Shown: in pieces, positions 38,265-47,557 of the stretch
Layout of the letters: each line of letters starts with the position of its first letter
Numbering within the stretch: the stretch's first letter is position 1
Origin: Rhizobiales bacterium PAR1
GTDB taxonomy: Bacteria; Pseudomonadota; Alphaproteobacteria; Rhizobiales; Beijerinckiaceae
Direction: 5' to 3'
DNA: 64,000 bases
NCBI GenBank assembly: GCA_002256205.1
Contig: NKIW01000010.1
Coordinates: 1-64,000, forward strand
Position numbers and translations under genes: made by a program
Notes under the pieces: model-generated
What the model saw: only the letters and a program-made list of their open reading frames with translations
What the model was told of the DNA's origin: nothing
Database searches by the model: none

Positions 38265-38950
38265 GCCGACAAAAGCTCCGCAAGATGAAGAAGATCGAGC
38301 GCGGCATAATCGACCGGCACATCAGGGCCTTTTTCGCCTGCGCCACCGGGGCCGAACTCATCGGGCCGCGCGATATGGGCGGTTTTGAGCCCGCAGGCCG
38401 CTGCCGCCGCAAGATCGGAGGAATGCGCCGCGACCATCATGCAGGCCTCCGGCGCGAGGTCGAAAGCGTTGCAGCCCGCAAGATACACCTCGGGTTTGGG
38501 CTTGTAATCGCGCGCGATTTCCGCCCCGAGCACCGCATCCCATTGGAACCCGTTGTGCCGCGCCATATCGGCCATCAGCGCGATATTGCCGTTGGACATT
38601 GGCGCGAGGAGATACCTTTCGCGCAAAGTCGCAAGCCCCGCGACCACATCCGGCCAAGCATCAAGCCGGTGCCAGACAAGGTTGAGCGCGGCGCGATCGG
38701 ACTCGCTCATGGCCTGAAGTCCGAAGCGCGGCAGGATGCGATCGAGGTTCTCGCGGTGGAGAACATCGAGCTTCACATAGCCGCGCCCGCCGGAACGCAC
38801 TGCCTGCATCGCCGGCTGATATTCATTGCGCCAGGCGTCGGCGAAGGCTTCACCATCAACATTCAGCCCAAGCCGCCGGGCCTCACGCGCAATGCTGCCG
38901 CGCCAGTCCACCAGCGTACCGAAGACATCGAAGAAGAGCGCGCGGGTCAT
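38261..38950 (-). CDS. HAD hydrolase, haloacid dehalogenase type II, between cobS and cobT
   Basis: A 229-residue HAD-superfamily protein with the nucleophile motif [11 protein letters not shown], motif II in APMSNGN, the Lys in DYKPKPEVY, and motif IV in [16 protein letters not shown]. The sequence pattern fits type II 2-haloacid dehalogenases. It starts 9 bases after the cobS stop and overlaps cobT by four bases, so it is co-translated with the chelatase subunits. Substrate unknown; the halogen-acid role is a family label only. Confidence 0.85.
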   Translation of the reverse strand: MTRALFFDVFGTLVDWRGSIAREARRLGLNVDGEAFADAWRNEYQPAMQAVRSGGRGYVKLDVLHRENLDRILPRFGLQAMSESDRAALNLVWHRLDAWPDVVAGLATLRERYLLAPMSNGNIALMADMARHNGFQWDAVLGAEIARDYKPKPEVYLAGCNAFDLAPEACMMVAAHSSDLAAAAACGLKTAHIARPDEFGPGGAGEKGPDVPVDYAALDLLHLAELLSA

Positions 38951-38959
38951 CGCGCCATC

Positions 38960-39970
38960 TCAGCTCAGGGCGACGTTGACCGCCGATTCCTTCAACTCCT
39001 GCCCGAACGAGCGCTGGAAGAATTCGGCCACAAGCTGGCGCTCGAGTTCATCGCACTTGTTGAGGAAGGTAAGACGGAAAGCAAAGCCGATATCGCCGCC
39101 GAAGATCGCCGCGTTCTCAGCCCATGTAATCACCGTACGCGGTGACATCACGGTCGAGAGTTCACCGTTGATGAAGGCGTTGCGGGTAAGATCGGCCACA
39201 CGCACCATGCGGTTGACGATTTCGCGCCCTTCCTTGCCCTTGTAGTGTTTGGCCTTGGCGAGAACGATATCGACTTCCTTGTCATGCGCGAGATAGTTCA
39301 GCACCGTGACGATGGACCAGCGGTCCATCTGTGCCTGATTGATCTGCTGTGTGCCATGATAAAGGCCAGAAGTATCGCCGAGGCCAATAGTATTGGCAGT
39401 CGCGAACAGGCGGAAAGCCTTGTGCGGGCGGATAACGCGGCTCTGATCGAGCAGGGTCAGGCGACCCGAGGCTTCGAGCACGCGCTGGATCACGAACATC
39501 ACGTCCGGCCGGCCGGCGTCATATTCGTCGAACACGAGGGCGATATTGCTCTGGTAGGCCCAGGGCAGGATACCATCCTTGAACTCGGTGACCTGCTTGC
39601 CCTCGCGCAGAACGATCACATCCTTGCCGATGAGATCGATACGGCTGACGTGGCTATCGAGGTTGACACGCACGCAAGGCCAGTTGAGGCGCGCCGCGAC
39701 CTGCTCGATATGCGTCGATTTGCCGGTGCCGTGGTATCCGGTCACCATGACGCGGCGGTTATAGGCAAAGCCGGCGAGAATCGCGAGCGTCGTGTCCTTG
39801 TCGAACAGGTAATCCGGATCGTTGTCCGGCACGTGCTCGGTGCGGGTCTTGTAAGCCGGCACCATGAGATCGGAATCGATCCCAAAGGCCTCACGGACGG
39901 AAACGGTGGTATCCGGCTCGCCAGACATGGTCTCGGCGGGCTGGTTATCGGCAAGCGCGGTCACAGACAT
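38960..39970 (-). CDS. cobS: Aerobic cobaltochelatase subunit CobS
   Basis: A 336-residue AAA+ ATPase with Walker [11 protein letters not shown], Walker [11 protein letters not shown], the sensor region [14 protein letters not shown] and arginine fingers typical of MoxR-like chelatase subunits. It is the motor subunit that assembles with CobT for cobalt insertion. The ATG at 39970 is preferred to the TTG one codon earlier. The downstream HAD gene follows after 9 bases. Confidence 0.95.
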   Translation of the reverse strand: MSVTALADNQPAETMSGEPDTTVSVREAFGIDSDLMVPAYKTRTEHVPDNDPDYLFDKDTTLAILAGFAYNRRVMVTGYHGTGKSTHIEQVAARLNWPCVRVNLDSHVSRIDLIGKDVIVLREGKQVTEFKDGILPWAYQSNIALVFDEYDAGRPDVMFVIQRVLEASGRLTLLDQSRVIRPHKAFRLFATANTIGLGDTSGLYHGTQQINQAQMDRWSIVTVLNYLAHDKEVDIVLAKAKHYKGKEGREIVNRMVRVADLTRNAFINGELSTVMSPRTVITWAENAAIFGGDIGFAFRLTFLNKCDELERQLVAEFFQRSFGQELKESAVNVALS

Positions 39971-40029
39971 CAATCACCTGAAGGCCGCTCCCAGCGAGCC
40001 CGGCCCTTTTCTCGAATGCGGATTCGGAC

Positions 40030-40632
40030 CTACGCGAGGCCCACGGATTTAAGATAATTATAGGCGTCGATGATCGCACGCAATTTATCTTCGCGCGAGC
40101 GGTCACCTTCGTTGAGGTCAGGATGGAGCCTCTTGGCGAGCTCCTTGAAGCGGGCACGGATGGTATCCTTATCCGCCGTTTCATCAAGGCCCAGACTTTC
40201 CAGCGCTTTCAGCGCCGCCTTGCCCACAGTGCGGCGGCTGGCCGCAGTGGCCGAAGCCTCGCGTGCCCGTCGCAGCCGCTCGAGCCGCGCCCTGAGCAGC
40301 GAGGCCGCATCGAGCTTCGAATCCGGCGGAACCGAGCCATTGACGCCGACATTCCATGTCGGGCGGTGGCCGGTCAGCGCATCCTTCTGGTAGCTCTGCA
40401 GCGCGGCGTCGCTCATGCCAGCGAAATAATTATAGGTCGAATTGTATTCCCGGACATGATCAAGGCAAAATCGAAAGAACTGCCCCTCGTGGTCCCGCCC
40501 CTTAGGCGCCTTGAACTCACCTTTGCGGGCGCAGCCCATGTGCTGGCAGCGCGGCTCATTATCCGGGCGCACTTCTTCCGCCGCCGGCTTGGAGCGGATC
40601 TTGTCAAAGAGCGGCGAATTGAGATTCATCAT
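40030..40632 (-). CDS. J-domain protein with an N-terminal Cys/His cluster
   Basis: A 200-residue protein whose C-terminal 60 residues form a J domain (ALESLGLDETADKDTIRARF and the HPD motif in LAKRLHPDLNEGD), which should stimulate an Hsp70 ATPase. The N-terminal third has Cys residues in RCQHMGCARKGEF and FFRFCLDHVREYN, spaced C-x4-C ... C-x2-H, a possible zinc site. The J domain being C-terminal is unlike classic DnaJ. It lies 59 bases before cobS on the same strand. Confidence 0.85.
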   Translation of the reverse strand: MMNLNSPLFDKIRSKPAAEEVRPDNEPRCQHMGCARKGEFKAPKGRDHEGQFFRFCLDHVREYNSTYNYFAGMSDAALQSYQKDALTGHRPTWNVGVNGSVPPDSKLDAASLLRARLERLRRAREASATAASRRTVGKAALKALESLGLDETADKDTIRARFKELAKRLHPDLNEGDRSREDKLRAIIDAYNYLKSVGLA

Positions 40633-40808
40633 CGTCCAAGTCTAGGTTCTACGACAGGGGAAGAGCAAGTGCGGGATGGCGCCCTTGCCAAAAAACGATA
40701 AGCACGGAGCAGGTGTAGCAAAAGTGGAAGCCGGTTTTGCGGATACACACTGCGACAAAAAGAGAGCATGTACCGCAAGAAGCATGAACGACGGAAAAAG
40801 GGAAGAAA

Positions 40809-41078
40809 ATGGCTACGACGAGACAAGACCGGATCCGCCAAGCCCTCGCAACCCTTGCACCGAACGAACTGACGATCACCGATGACAGCGAAAAGCATCG
40901 CGGTCACGGCGGCTGGCGCGAAGGTGGCGAGACGCATTATCACATTTACCTACGCGCTGCCGCACTGAACGGATTATCGCGCGTCGAGTGTCATCGCCGC
41001 GTCAATGCCCTTCTAGCAGAAGAATTTCGAACCGGCCTTCATGCGCTTGCGCTCGATGCAAAGGGCATCAGCCCATAA
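40809..41078 (+). CDS. bolA: BolA-family protein
   Basis: An 89-residue BolA-like protein with the conserved R-x-x-x-V-x-x-LL helix (SRVECHRRVNALLAEEF) and LHALALDAKGI end. BolA proteins pair with monothiol glutaredoxins to handle Fe-S clusters, or regulate cell shape. The ATG at 40809 follows AAGGGAAGAAA. No glutaredoxin gene lies beside it. It is divergent from the J-domain gene. Confidence 0.92.
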   Translation: MATTRQDRIRQALATLAPNELTITDDSEKHRGHGGWREGGETHYHIYLRAAALNGLSRVECHRRVNALLAEEFRTGLHALALDAKGISP

Positions 41079-41187
41079 CGAAAGCCTACCCTTGCGTGTA
41101 TTTACGTTGACAGCGCTGGACTTTTTGAGCCCGGCGTGGTGAAACGCGCTCGGAGCAACACGCTCCAAAAGGCTCCTTTTTTACCCC

Positions 41188-42477
41188 ATGTTAGCGGTCG
41201 AACTCTTCGTCGTTCTCGGTCTCACGCTGCTGAACGGCTTTTTCTCAATGTCGGAAATGGCAGTCGTTTCCGCGCGTCGTGCCCGGCTTGAGGCCATGGC
41301 GGAAGCTGGAAACCAAGGCGCAGCCCGCGCCGCCGAGCTTTCGAAAGATCCATCGCGGTTTCTCTCCTCGGTCCAGTTTGGCATCACGCTGATCGGAATC
41401 GCCTCGGGCGCGTTCGGCACCGCGACGTTGGGCCAGAAGCTGGCGGATGTCCTCGGCGCCTTCCCGATCCTCGGAGCTTATGCCGAACCGCTGGCTTATG
41501 CGATTGTCGTCATTCTGATTACGTTTCTTTCGCTTGTTTTGGGAGAACTGGTTCCCAAACGTATCGCACTCGCGTTTCCGGAGGCCGTTGCATCGCGGGT
41601 TGCCAAGCCGCTCGCGGTTATCGGTGCGGTGGGTCGCCCCATCGTCAACCTGCTCGGGTTTTCGAGCGCGTTGATCCTGACGCTGCTGCGCGTGCCACAA
41701 ACACGCGACCAGACGGTGACCGAGGAAGAAGTCGAGACAATCCTTCAGGAAGGCACCGCTTCCGGCATCATCGACCCTGCCGAACGCGCCATGGTGCGCG
41801 AGGTGATCGGCCTCGCGGATCGCCCCGTCTCCGACATCATGACCCGTCGCGCCGATGTTTACTGGGTGGACGTGGCGGATGACCCCAAGGTCGTCCGCGC
41901 AGAGTTGAGACAATGTCCGTTCAGCCGCGTTGTGGTGGCGAAAGGCGGCTCCATCGACGAGCCCCTAGGCTATGTCCACAAGAAGGACCTGCTCGACCTG
42001 CTGCTCGAAGGCAAGGCGCTCGATATCGAGGTCAATGTGCGCGAACCCCTGTTCGTGCCAGAGGTTTCCTCGGTCCTCGATGCGCTCGAACTCTTCCGCG
42101 AAAAACGCAATCATTTCGCCTTCGTACTCGACGAATTCGGCACCTTCGAAGGGGTTCTGACGCTCACCGATATGCTCGAAGCCATCACCGGCGATATCCC
42201 GGAAGAGCATGAGGCCGCCGAAAGTCGCTCGATTATAGAGCGCGCCGATGGCACCTTCCTTGTCGATGGCCGCACCGATATCGATGAGTTGGAAGAGAAA
42301 CTCGGGCTCGATGTCGCTGAGGACGCCCGTTTCCGCACCGTGGCGGGTCTCGCGCTTGAAGTCTTCGGCCGCATTCCGAGGGATGGCGAAATCGCCGACT
42401 TCAAGGCCTGGACCATCGAGATCATGGATATGGATGGGCGGCGGATCGATAAACTGCTGTTCCGCCGTAAGGATTGA
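41188..42477 (+). CDS. CNNM/CorC-HlyC family membrane protein
   Basis: A 429-residue protein with an N-terminal DUF21/CNNM membrane domain (helices in LTLLNGFFSMSEMAVVSARRA and ILITFLSLVLGELVPKRIA in part), two CBS domains (about 210-330, with DIMTRRADVYWVD and FVLDEFGTFEGVLTLTDML) and a C-terminal CorC/HlyC domain with GRTDIDELEEKLGL. These proteins act in divalent cation (magnesium or cobalt) export or regulation. The start is the ATG at 41188. Confidence 0.9.
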   Translation: MLAVELFVVLGLTLLNGFFSMSEMAVVSARRARLEAMAEAGNQGAARAAELSKDPSRFLSSVQFGITLIGIASGAFGTATLGQKLADVLGAFPILGAYAEPLAYAIVVILITFLSLVLGELVPKRIALAFPEAVASRVAKPLAVIGAVGRPIVNLLGFSSALILTLLRVPQTRDQTVTEEEVETILQEGTASGIIDPAERAMVREVIGLADRPVSDIMTRRADVYWVDVADDPKVVRAELRQCPFSRVVVAKGGSIDEPLGYVHKKDLLDLLLEGKALDIEVNVREPLFVPEVSSVLDALELFREKRNHFAFVLDEFGTFEGVLTLTDMLEAITGDIPEEHEAAESRSIIERADGTFLVDGRTDIDELEEKLGLDVAEDARFRTVAGLALEVFGRIPRDGEIADFKAWTIEIMDMDGRRIDKLLFRRKD

Positions 42478-42499
42478 TCGCTCAGGCGAAAAACGCCGT

Positions 42500-43738
42500 T
42501 CAGACCCTGTCCGGTTTTGCCTTGGTCCCCGGTTTTGCCTTGGCCAACGAGTAGATCAGCGCGGCAACAATCAGCAGCGCACCAAAGGCGAGATGCAGGT
42601 TGGCATAGGTCTGGGTCGGGGTGAGCCCAGCAGCGATCATTTTCTCCACCGCGATGCCTGAGCCGAGCTGGGTCATGCCTGTCCCGCCAATCGAGACGAA
42701 GTTGATGAAGGTGATCCCCCGCCCGATCACATGGCCCGGCATGAACAACCGCCCGTGGGCAATCAGCACCGCGTAGGTCACGCCGAAAAGGCCAACCAAC
42801 ACCATCAGCAACAACGCGACCGGAAGCGGGGCCTGCGGCCAAAGACCGAGCAGGACAAAGGTAATCCCGCACAGAAGATTGCCACCGAGCACCACGGTCT
42901 TGGTATTGTCGAGCTTGCCCGCAAGCGGACCGGCGAGAATGGCGGAGAAGGTCATGGCAATCGCAAGCGCCAGCACCGCATTACCCTTGGCGATCAGGTC
43001 GAGCCCATAGACCTGCCCGAAGAACGGCCCGACCCAGAGCGACCGCTCGGTGAAAACCGGACCGGAAATCGCAAAACTCATCACGAGAATCGGCCAGAAG
43101 GACGGCACCCTGAGCAAATCAAGAATGTCACCAAAGAGCGAGCCGCCGGCGGGCGGAGCCTCATTCGGCGGGTCCCTGAAGGTGATGAAATTGGCAATTG
43201 CGACAATCGTGGTGACAATCGCGACAATGCGGATCGCCGAGCGCCAGCCCACAGCATCGACCAGTATCGCGAGCGGTGTCGCGGCAATCAGCCCGCCAAT
43301 CAACCCGCAGGCAAGAAATACGCTGCCGAGTGCGGCAAAGCGCGCCGGAGCCTCGGTTTTGGCAAAGAAATACAGCGTGCCCATCAAAATCGGCGCGCAA
43401 CCAACCCCGATCAGCGCCATCGCGACAACGGCGAGACTGTGTGTGGTAGCGGTCGCGAACAGAAACGCGCCTGCCACGGCAAACAGCATCATCCCGCCGA
43501 TGGTGCGGCGTGGGCCGTATTTGTCGAGCGCCATGCCGACGGCGAATTGCGACAGCGAGAACGCGAAAAACCAGGCCGAACCAAGGGCGCCGAATTCCTT
43601 CGGCCCCATGGTCAGGTCACGCATCAGATCATCGGCGATGACCGTGAGGAACGAGCGGTAGAACTGGCTCAGCAAATAGCCGCAGGCGGCCACGAAAAAA
43701 ATCGCGGACCGGCGGCCAAGCGAAAACGATGCGGGCAT
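42500..43738 (-). CDS. Major facilitator superfamily transporter
   Basis: A 412-residue protein with twelve predicted helices. The loop 2-3 motif is visible as GMALDKYGPRRTIGG. The ATG at 43738 (MPASFSLGRRSAIFF) follows the thiolase stop by 4 bases, so the pair looks like an operon. Substrate is unknown; the upstream thiolase suggests an organic acid or lipid-like compound, but this is a guess. Confidence 0.8.
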   Translation of the reverse strand: MPASFSLGRRSAIFFVAACGYLLSQFYRSFLTVIADDLMRDLTMGPKEFGALGSAWFFAFSLSQFAVGMALDKYGPRRTIGGMMLFAVAGAFLFATATTHSLAVVAMALIGVGCAPILMGTLYFFAKTEAPARFAALGSVFLACGLIGGLIAATPLAILVDAVGWRSAIRIVAIVTTIVAIANFITFRDPPNEAPPAGGSLFGDILDLLRVPSFWPILVMSFAISGPVFTERSLWVGPFFGQVYGLDLIAKGNAVLALAIAMTFSAILAGPLAGKLDNTKTVVLGGNLLCGITFVLLGLWPQAPLPVALLLMVLVGLFGVTYAVLIAHGRLFMPGHVIGRGITFINFVSIGGTGMTQLGSGIAVEKMIAAGLTPTQTYANLHLAFGALLIVAALIYSLAKAKPGTKAKPDRV

Positions 43739-43742
43739 GCCT

Positions 43743-44909
43743 TTAGCGGATACGTTCGAGAATCGAGACGTAGTTCGCCACCGCCGCACCGCCCATGTTG
43801 AAGACGCCACCGAGCTTCGCCCCGGCGATCTGCATGCCTTCCGGCGCATCGCCACAAAGCTGCATCGCGGTCAGCGCGTGCATCGAAACGCCGGTCGCCC
43901 CGATGGGATGCCCCTTGGCCTTGAGACCACCCGAGGGATTGACCGGAAGCTTACCGGTCTTTTCGGTCCAGCCTTCAAGAATGGCGCGCGCGCCCTGCCC
44001 CGGCGCGGTCAGCCCCATCGCCTCGTATTCGATGAGCTCGGCGATCGTGAAGCAATCGTGCGTCTCGACGAAGGAGAGATCGTCCAGCGTGAGGCGCGCC
44101 TGCGAGAGCGCCTTTTTCCACGCCACCGAGCAGCCCTCGAAGGCGAAAATATCGCGCTTCGACATCGGGAGAAAATCCTGAACATGGGCGAGCGAGCGCA
44201 TCAGGACCGCGCGTTCCGAACGCATGGCGGTATCGATGTCCGCTATCACCAGCGCAGCCGCGCCATCCGACACGAGGGAGCAATCGGTGCGTTTCAGAGG
44301 CCCGGCAACGTAGGGGTTCTTCTCGCTCTCGGTGCGGCAGAATTCATAGCCGAAATCCTTGCGCATCTGGGCGTAGGGATTCTCGACACCGTTCTTGTGA
44401 TTCTTGGCGGCGATCCGCGCCAGCGCGTCGGATTGATCACCATGGCGCTGGAAGTAGCCGCCTGCGATCTTGCCGAACACACCCGCGAAACCGGCGGGGG
44501 TGTCGCCATCTTCGGGAAGGTAGGATGCCTTCAGGAGGTTCTTGCCCACTTCCGGCCCCGGCGTTCGCGTCATCTGTTCGACACCGACCACCAGAACAAC
44601 CTTCGCCGCCTTCGCCGCGATGGATTTGGCGGCCTGATGCACCGCCGCCGATCCCGTGGCGCAGGCGTTCTCGACACGCGTCGTCGGTTTGAAGCGCAGA
44701 GCCGGATCAGCCTGAAGGATCAGCGAAGCCGTGAAATCCTGCGGCGAGAAGCCCGCATTGAAGTGCCCGAGATAGATCTCGTCGACCTCTTCAGCGCTGA
44801 TTTTCGCATGGGCCAGCGCATCGCGCGTGACCATGGTGATGAGCTCTTCGAGACTCTCTTCCTTCTTGCCGAAGCTGGTATGCGCCCAGCCGATGATCGA
44901 GGCACTCAT
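43743..44909 (-). CDS. Thiolase-family acetyl-CoA acetyltransferase
   Basis: A 388-residue thiolase of the SCP-x-like type. The nucleophilic Cys lies in VENACATGSAAVHQA, and the C-terminal half has NPSGGLKAKGHPIGATG with the active His and GGVFNMGGAAVAN. The second catalytic Cys of classical degradative thiolases (CASG) is not seen, which is usual for this subgroup. It cleaves or forms a beta-ketoacyl-CoA. It is followed by an MFS gene after 4 bases. Confidence 0.85.
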   Translation of the reverse strand: MSASIIGWAHTSFGKKEESLEELITMVTRDALAHAKISAEEVDEIYLGHFNAGFSPQDFTASLILQADPALRFKPTTRVENACATGSAAVHQAAKSIAAKAAKVVLVVGVEQMTRTPGPEVGKNLLKASYLPEDGDTPAGFAGVFGKIAGGYFQRHGDQSDALARIAAKNHKNGVENPYAQMRKDFGYEFCRTESEKNPYVAGPLKRTDCSLVSDGAAALVIADIDTAMRSERAVLMRSLAHVQDFLPMSKRDIFAFEGCSVAWKKALSQARLTLDDLSFVETHDCFTIAELIEYEAMGLTAPGQGARAILEGWTEKTGKLPVNPSGGLKAKGHPIGATGVSMHALTAMQLCGDAPEGMQIAGAKLGGVFNMGGAAVANYVSILERIR

Positions 44910-45158
44910 GGCTCACTCCCGAAAGATCAAATTCAAAGCAGGTTGACCTGTTTTTTAACATTGTGCCGCGCCTCGCAACAGAAATCCGCGTCCTGCCGCA
45001 TGATACCTTTGCAATCCGGCCCTTGGCCGTATGCTCGCCATAATTGGATGGCCTTTCGCGAAAAAACTTGTTCTTCTCAAATCCTCGCGCCGGCGTTACG
45101 AACACATCTCACGGAACGCCTGTCCGAATCGCCCGCCGGCCGTACAATCGAGGCTCAA

Positions 45159-46625
45159 TTGCCGCTTTTCGCTCCCAAATCCGCGCTTGCGGCTCTCATC
45201 GCCCTCGGTGCAGCCATCCCCTTCGCCAAGGCGGACCCGATGGTCCCGACCGTGATCGTCGATGCGGCGACCGGCGAGGTCCTGCAATCCGAAGAGGCGA
45301 CGCGTCCCTGGTTCCCGGCCTCGACGACCAAGCTGATGACCGCTTACGTCGCCCTGAAGGAAATCCAGCGCGGCACAATCAAGTTCGAAACACCGCTGGT
45401 TGTGACGAGCACCGCCTCGAAGCAGCCGCCGAGCAAGATCGGCGTGAAGCCCGGACAGGAAATCACCGTCGAGAATGCACTCAAGATTCTCATGGTGAAA
45501 TCCGCCAACGACATCGCCATCGTGGTGGCGGAGGGCGTTGGTGGGTCGGTCGCCGGTTTCTCGGCGATGATGAACCGCGAAGCCGCACGGCTCGGCATGA
45601 GCCAGAGCCATTTCGTCAATCCGCATGGCCTGCACCGCGATGACCATGTGTCCTCCGCGCGCGATATGGCGATCCTCGCCCGCGCGTTGCTGGTCGAATT
45701 CCCGGAGTATTCCGAACTCTGGTCGATCGGGGCTGTGCAACTCGGCAACCGCAAATATGCCAATACCAACGGGTTGATCGGGCGCTACCCCGGCGCCATG
45801 GGCATGAAGACCGGTTTCGTCTGCGCTTCGGGCTTCAACCTCGTTTCCGCCGCCGAGCGGGGCGGACGCACGCTGATCGCCGTGGTTTTTGGTGCCGCCT
45901 CGGCGGCAGACCGCACGCTCAAGGCCGCCCAATTGCTCGATCAGGGGTTCTCGGGGGGCGGTTTTGCCGGCTTTGGCGGCGGCTCCCGCAACGGCATGAC
46001 TCTCGCCTCCATGACGGCCAGCATTGAGCGCACCGCACCGAACCGCCGCGCGGAGATTTGCGGGCGCCGCGGGCCGCCCGTCAGCGAGGAGGACAGCGGT
46101 GCCGCCATGGCCTTTGCGCCGAGTGGCGGCTCGACCGATCGTCCCGATGCCGTGATGGCCTTCAGCAGCGCCGGGCAGGCCGTTTCCGTCGGCCAGCGCG
46201 TCGGCAATCGCGTCGCCCTCGGTCCGCGGGATAATTTCGATCCGGTTCAGGTCTATATCGGGCGCAAACCCGGCAGCACCGAGGTCGCACGCCGTCCCGG
46301 CGGCGAGGCACCGGAGGCGCAAGCACAAGCCTTTGCGGCCGATCCGAAGCGGAAGGCCTCCGGCAATCCGCTCGCCCTCCATGGCGATGTCCGTCCGGGT
46401 GCCGCTGCCGGCATCGGCAAGGCCAAACAGGCGCCGCAGCGTCCCGCCGCGGCCGCTTCGCTGGCCAGTCGCCAACCCTTGAAGGTGGAACCCGCTGGCA
46501 AAACCGCAGCGGCGCCGAAGGCCAAACTTGACCTCAAAGCCACTACGGCAAAAACCCAGCCTACCAAGAAGCTTCCCGCCAAAGCCAAAGCACCTGAACA
46601 GGGTAAGACCGGACCGAAAGCGTGA
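45159..46625 (+). CDS. D-alanyl-D-alanine carboxypeptidase, DacF type, with a basic C-terminal tail
   Basis: A serine DD-carboxypeptidase of 488 residues from a TTG at 45159, which has GAGG at good spacing and a direct signal peptide ending PFAKA. The active-site motifs are SXXK as STTK, SXN as SAN in VKSANDIAIV and KTG in GMKTGFVC. The C-terminal 140 residues are Ala/Lys/Pro-rich and probably unstructured, likely spanning or binding the cell wall. An ATG at 45048 is a weaker alternative, as it would put 37 residues before the signal sequence. Its stop overlaps the EamA GTG. Confidence 0.88.
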   Translation: MPLFAPKSALAALIALGAAIPFAKADPMVPTVIVDAATGEVLQSEEATRPWFPASTTKLMTAYVALKEIQRGTIKFETPLVVTSTASKQPPSKIGVKPGQEITVENALKILMVKSANDIAIVVAEGVGGSVAGFSAMMNREAARLGMSQSHFVNPHGLHRDDHVSSARDMAILARALLVEFPEYSELWSIGAVQLGNRKYANTNGLIGRYPGAMGMKTGFVCASGFNLVSAAERGGRTLIAVVFGAASAADRTLKAAQLLDQGFSGGGFAGFGGGSRNGMTLASMTASIERTAPNRRAEICGRRGPPVSEEDSGAAMAFAPSGGSTDRPDAVMAFSSAGQAVSVGQRVGNRVALGPRDNFDPVQVYIGRKPGSTEVARRPGGEAPEAQAQAFAADPKRKASGNPLALHGDVRPGAAAGIGKAKQAPQRPAAAASLASRQPLKVEPAGKTAAAPKAKLDLKATTAKTQPTKKLPAKAKAPEQGKTGPKA

Positions 46626-47557
46626 GCGAAACCTCGGAAGGGCCGGTCTGGGCAGCAACCCGCCGCACCCTCGTCACCGGAACGCTGTTCGCACTGATCG
46701 GTGCCGGCCTCTATGGCGCCAATATCCCCGCCGCCCGCGCCGCCTCTCAGGCTGGCATGCCCGGCGCAGAACTGATTTTCTACCGAGCCTTGATTCTGGT
46801 GCCGGTGCTCGCTGCGGTCGCCATGGCAACCGGTCAGTCGTTGCGCCTTCCTTCGGGGGAACGTGGCACGCTGGCGCGTCTCGCCGTCTCCGCCGGGCTC
46901 ACCGCCACCTTTTACCTCTCCGCGCTCGATCATCTTTCCGTGCCGCTGACGGTCGTAATTTTCTACACCTTTCCGCTCTTCGTGATGGTGATTTCCCATC
47001 GCATCGAAGGGCGGCAGCTCCGCGCCAAGCAGATTGGCATTTTCGCCGTCGCGTTTCTCGGACTGGTGATGGCGGTCGGCCCTTCGGCGGACCAGCTGAA
47101 CCTGCGCGGCGTGAGCTACGCGCTGATCGCCTCGGTCGCTTGCGCCGCAATGTTCATTCTCGCGGGTCGTGTCAGTGGACCGCCCGTCCGGACAATGTTC
47201 TGGACACAGGTGGGGCAAGGCCCGATCGCGCTGACATTTTCGGTCCTTAACGGTGGCCCGGTGCCCATCGCGACCTTTGCCAAGGCCCCGGTGGCCATCG
47301 CCATTGCGATGGGCGCCTATGCCATCGCCTTTATCTTTCAGCTTCTCGCCTCACAGCGCATCAGCCCGAGCCGGACGAGCCTGCTGTTCCTGTTCGAACC
47401 CGTGACCGCAATTATCGTCGCGGGATTTTTTCTCAGTGAAACCCTGTCCCCCTTCCAGCTTCTCGGCGTCGGGCTGATCCTTTCGGCGCTGGCGGCGGAA
47501 GTGCTGCTGGATTCGCCCGCTCCCGCGCCCGGTTTATCGCTCGATGAGCCCCGCTGA
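46622..47557 (+). CDS. EamA/DMT-family transporter
   Basis: A 311-residue, ten-helix drug/metabolite transporter protein with two EamA repeats; SRTSLLFLFEPVTAIIVAG is the typical end-of-repeat motif. It starts at a GTG whose bases overlap the upstream carboxypeptidase stop, and ends 14 bases inside the CobW gene, so all three are co-translated. Substrate unknown. Confidence 0.85.
   Translation: MSETSEGPVWAATRRTLVTGTLFALIGAGLYGANIPAARAASQAGMPGAELIFYRALILVPVLAAVAMATGQSLRLPSGERGTLARLAVSAGLTATFYLSALDHLSVPLTVVIFYTFPLFVMVISHRIEGRQLRAKQIGIFAVAFLGLVMAVGPSADQLNLRGVSYALIASVACAAMFILAGRVSGPPVRTMFWTQVGQGPIALTFSVLNGGPVPIATFAKAPVAIAIAMGAYAIAFIFQLLASQRISPSRTSLLFLFEPVTAIIVAGFFLSETLSPFQLLGVGLILSALAAEVLLDSPAPAPGLSLDEPR

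Noticed and set aside
36489-38288. 599-residue plus-strand open frame opposite cobT
   Set aside because: cobT on the minus strand has clear domains; the antisense translation has no recognisable motif and is explained by codon bias.
43737-45158. Very long plus-strand open frame running through the thiolase gene into the carboxypeptidase
   Set aside because: The part before 45159 is the antisense of a well-conserved thiolase. High G+C codon use keeps antisense frames open. The real protein starts at its own ribosome binding site and signal peptide.
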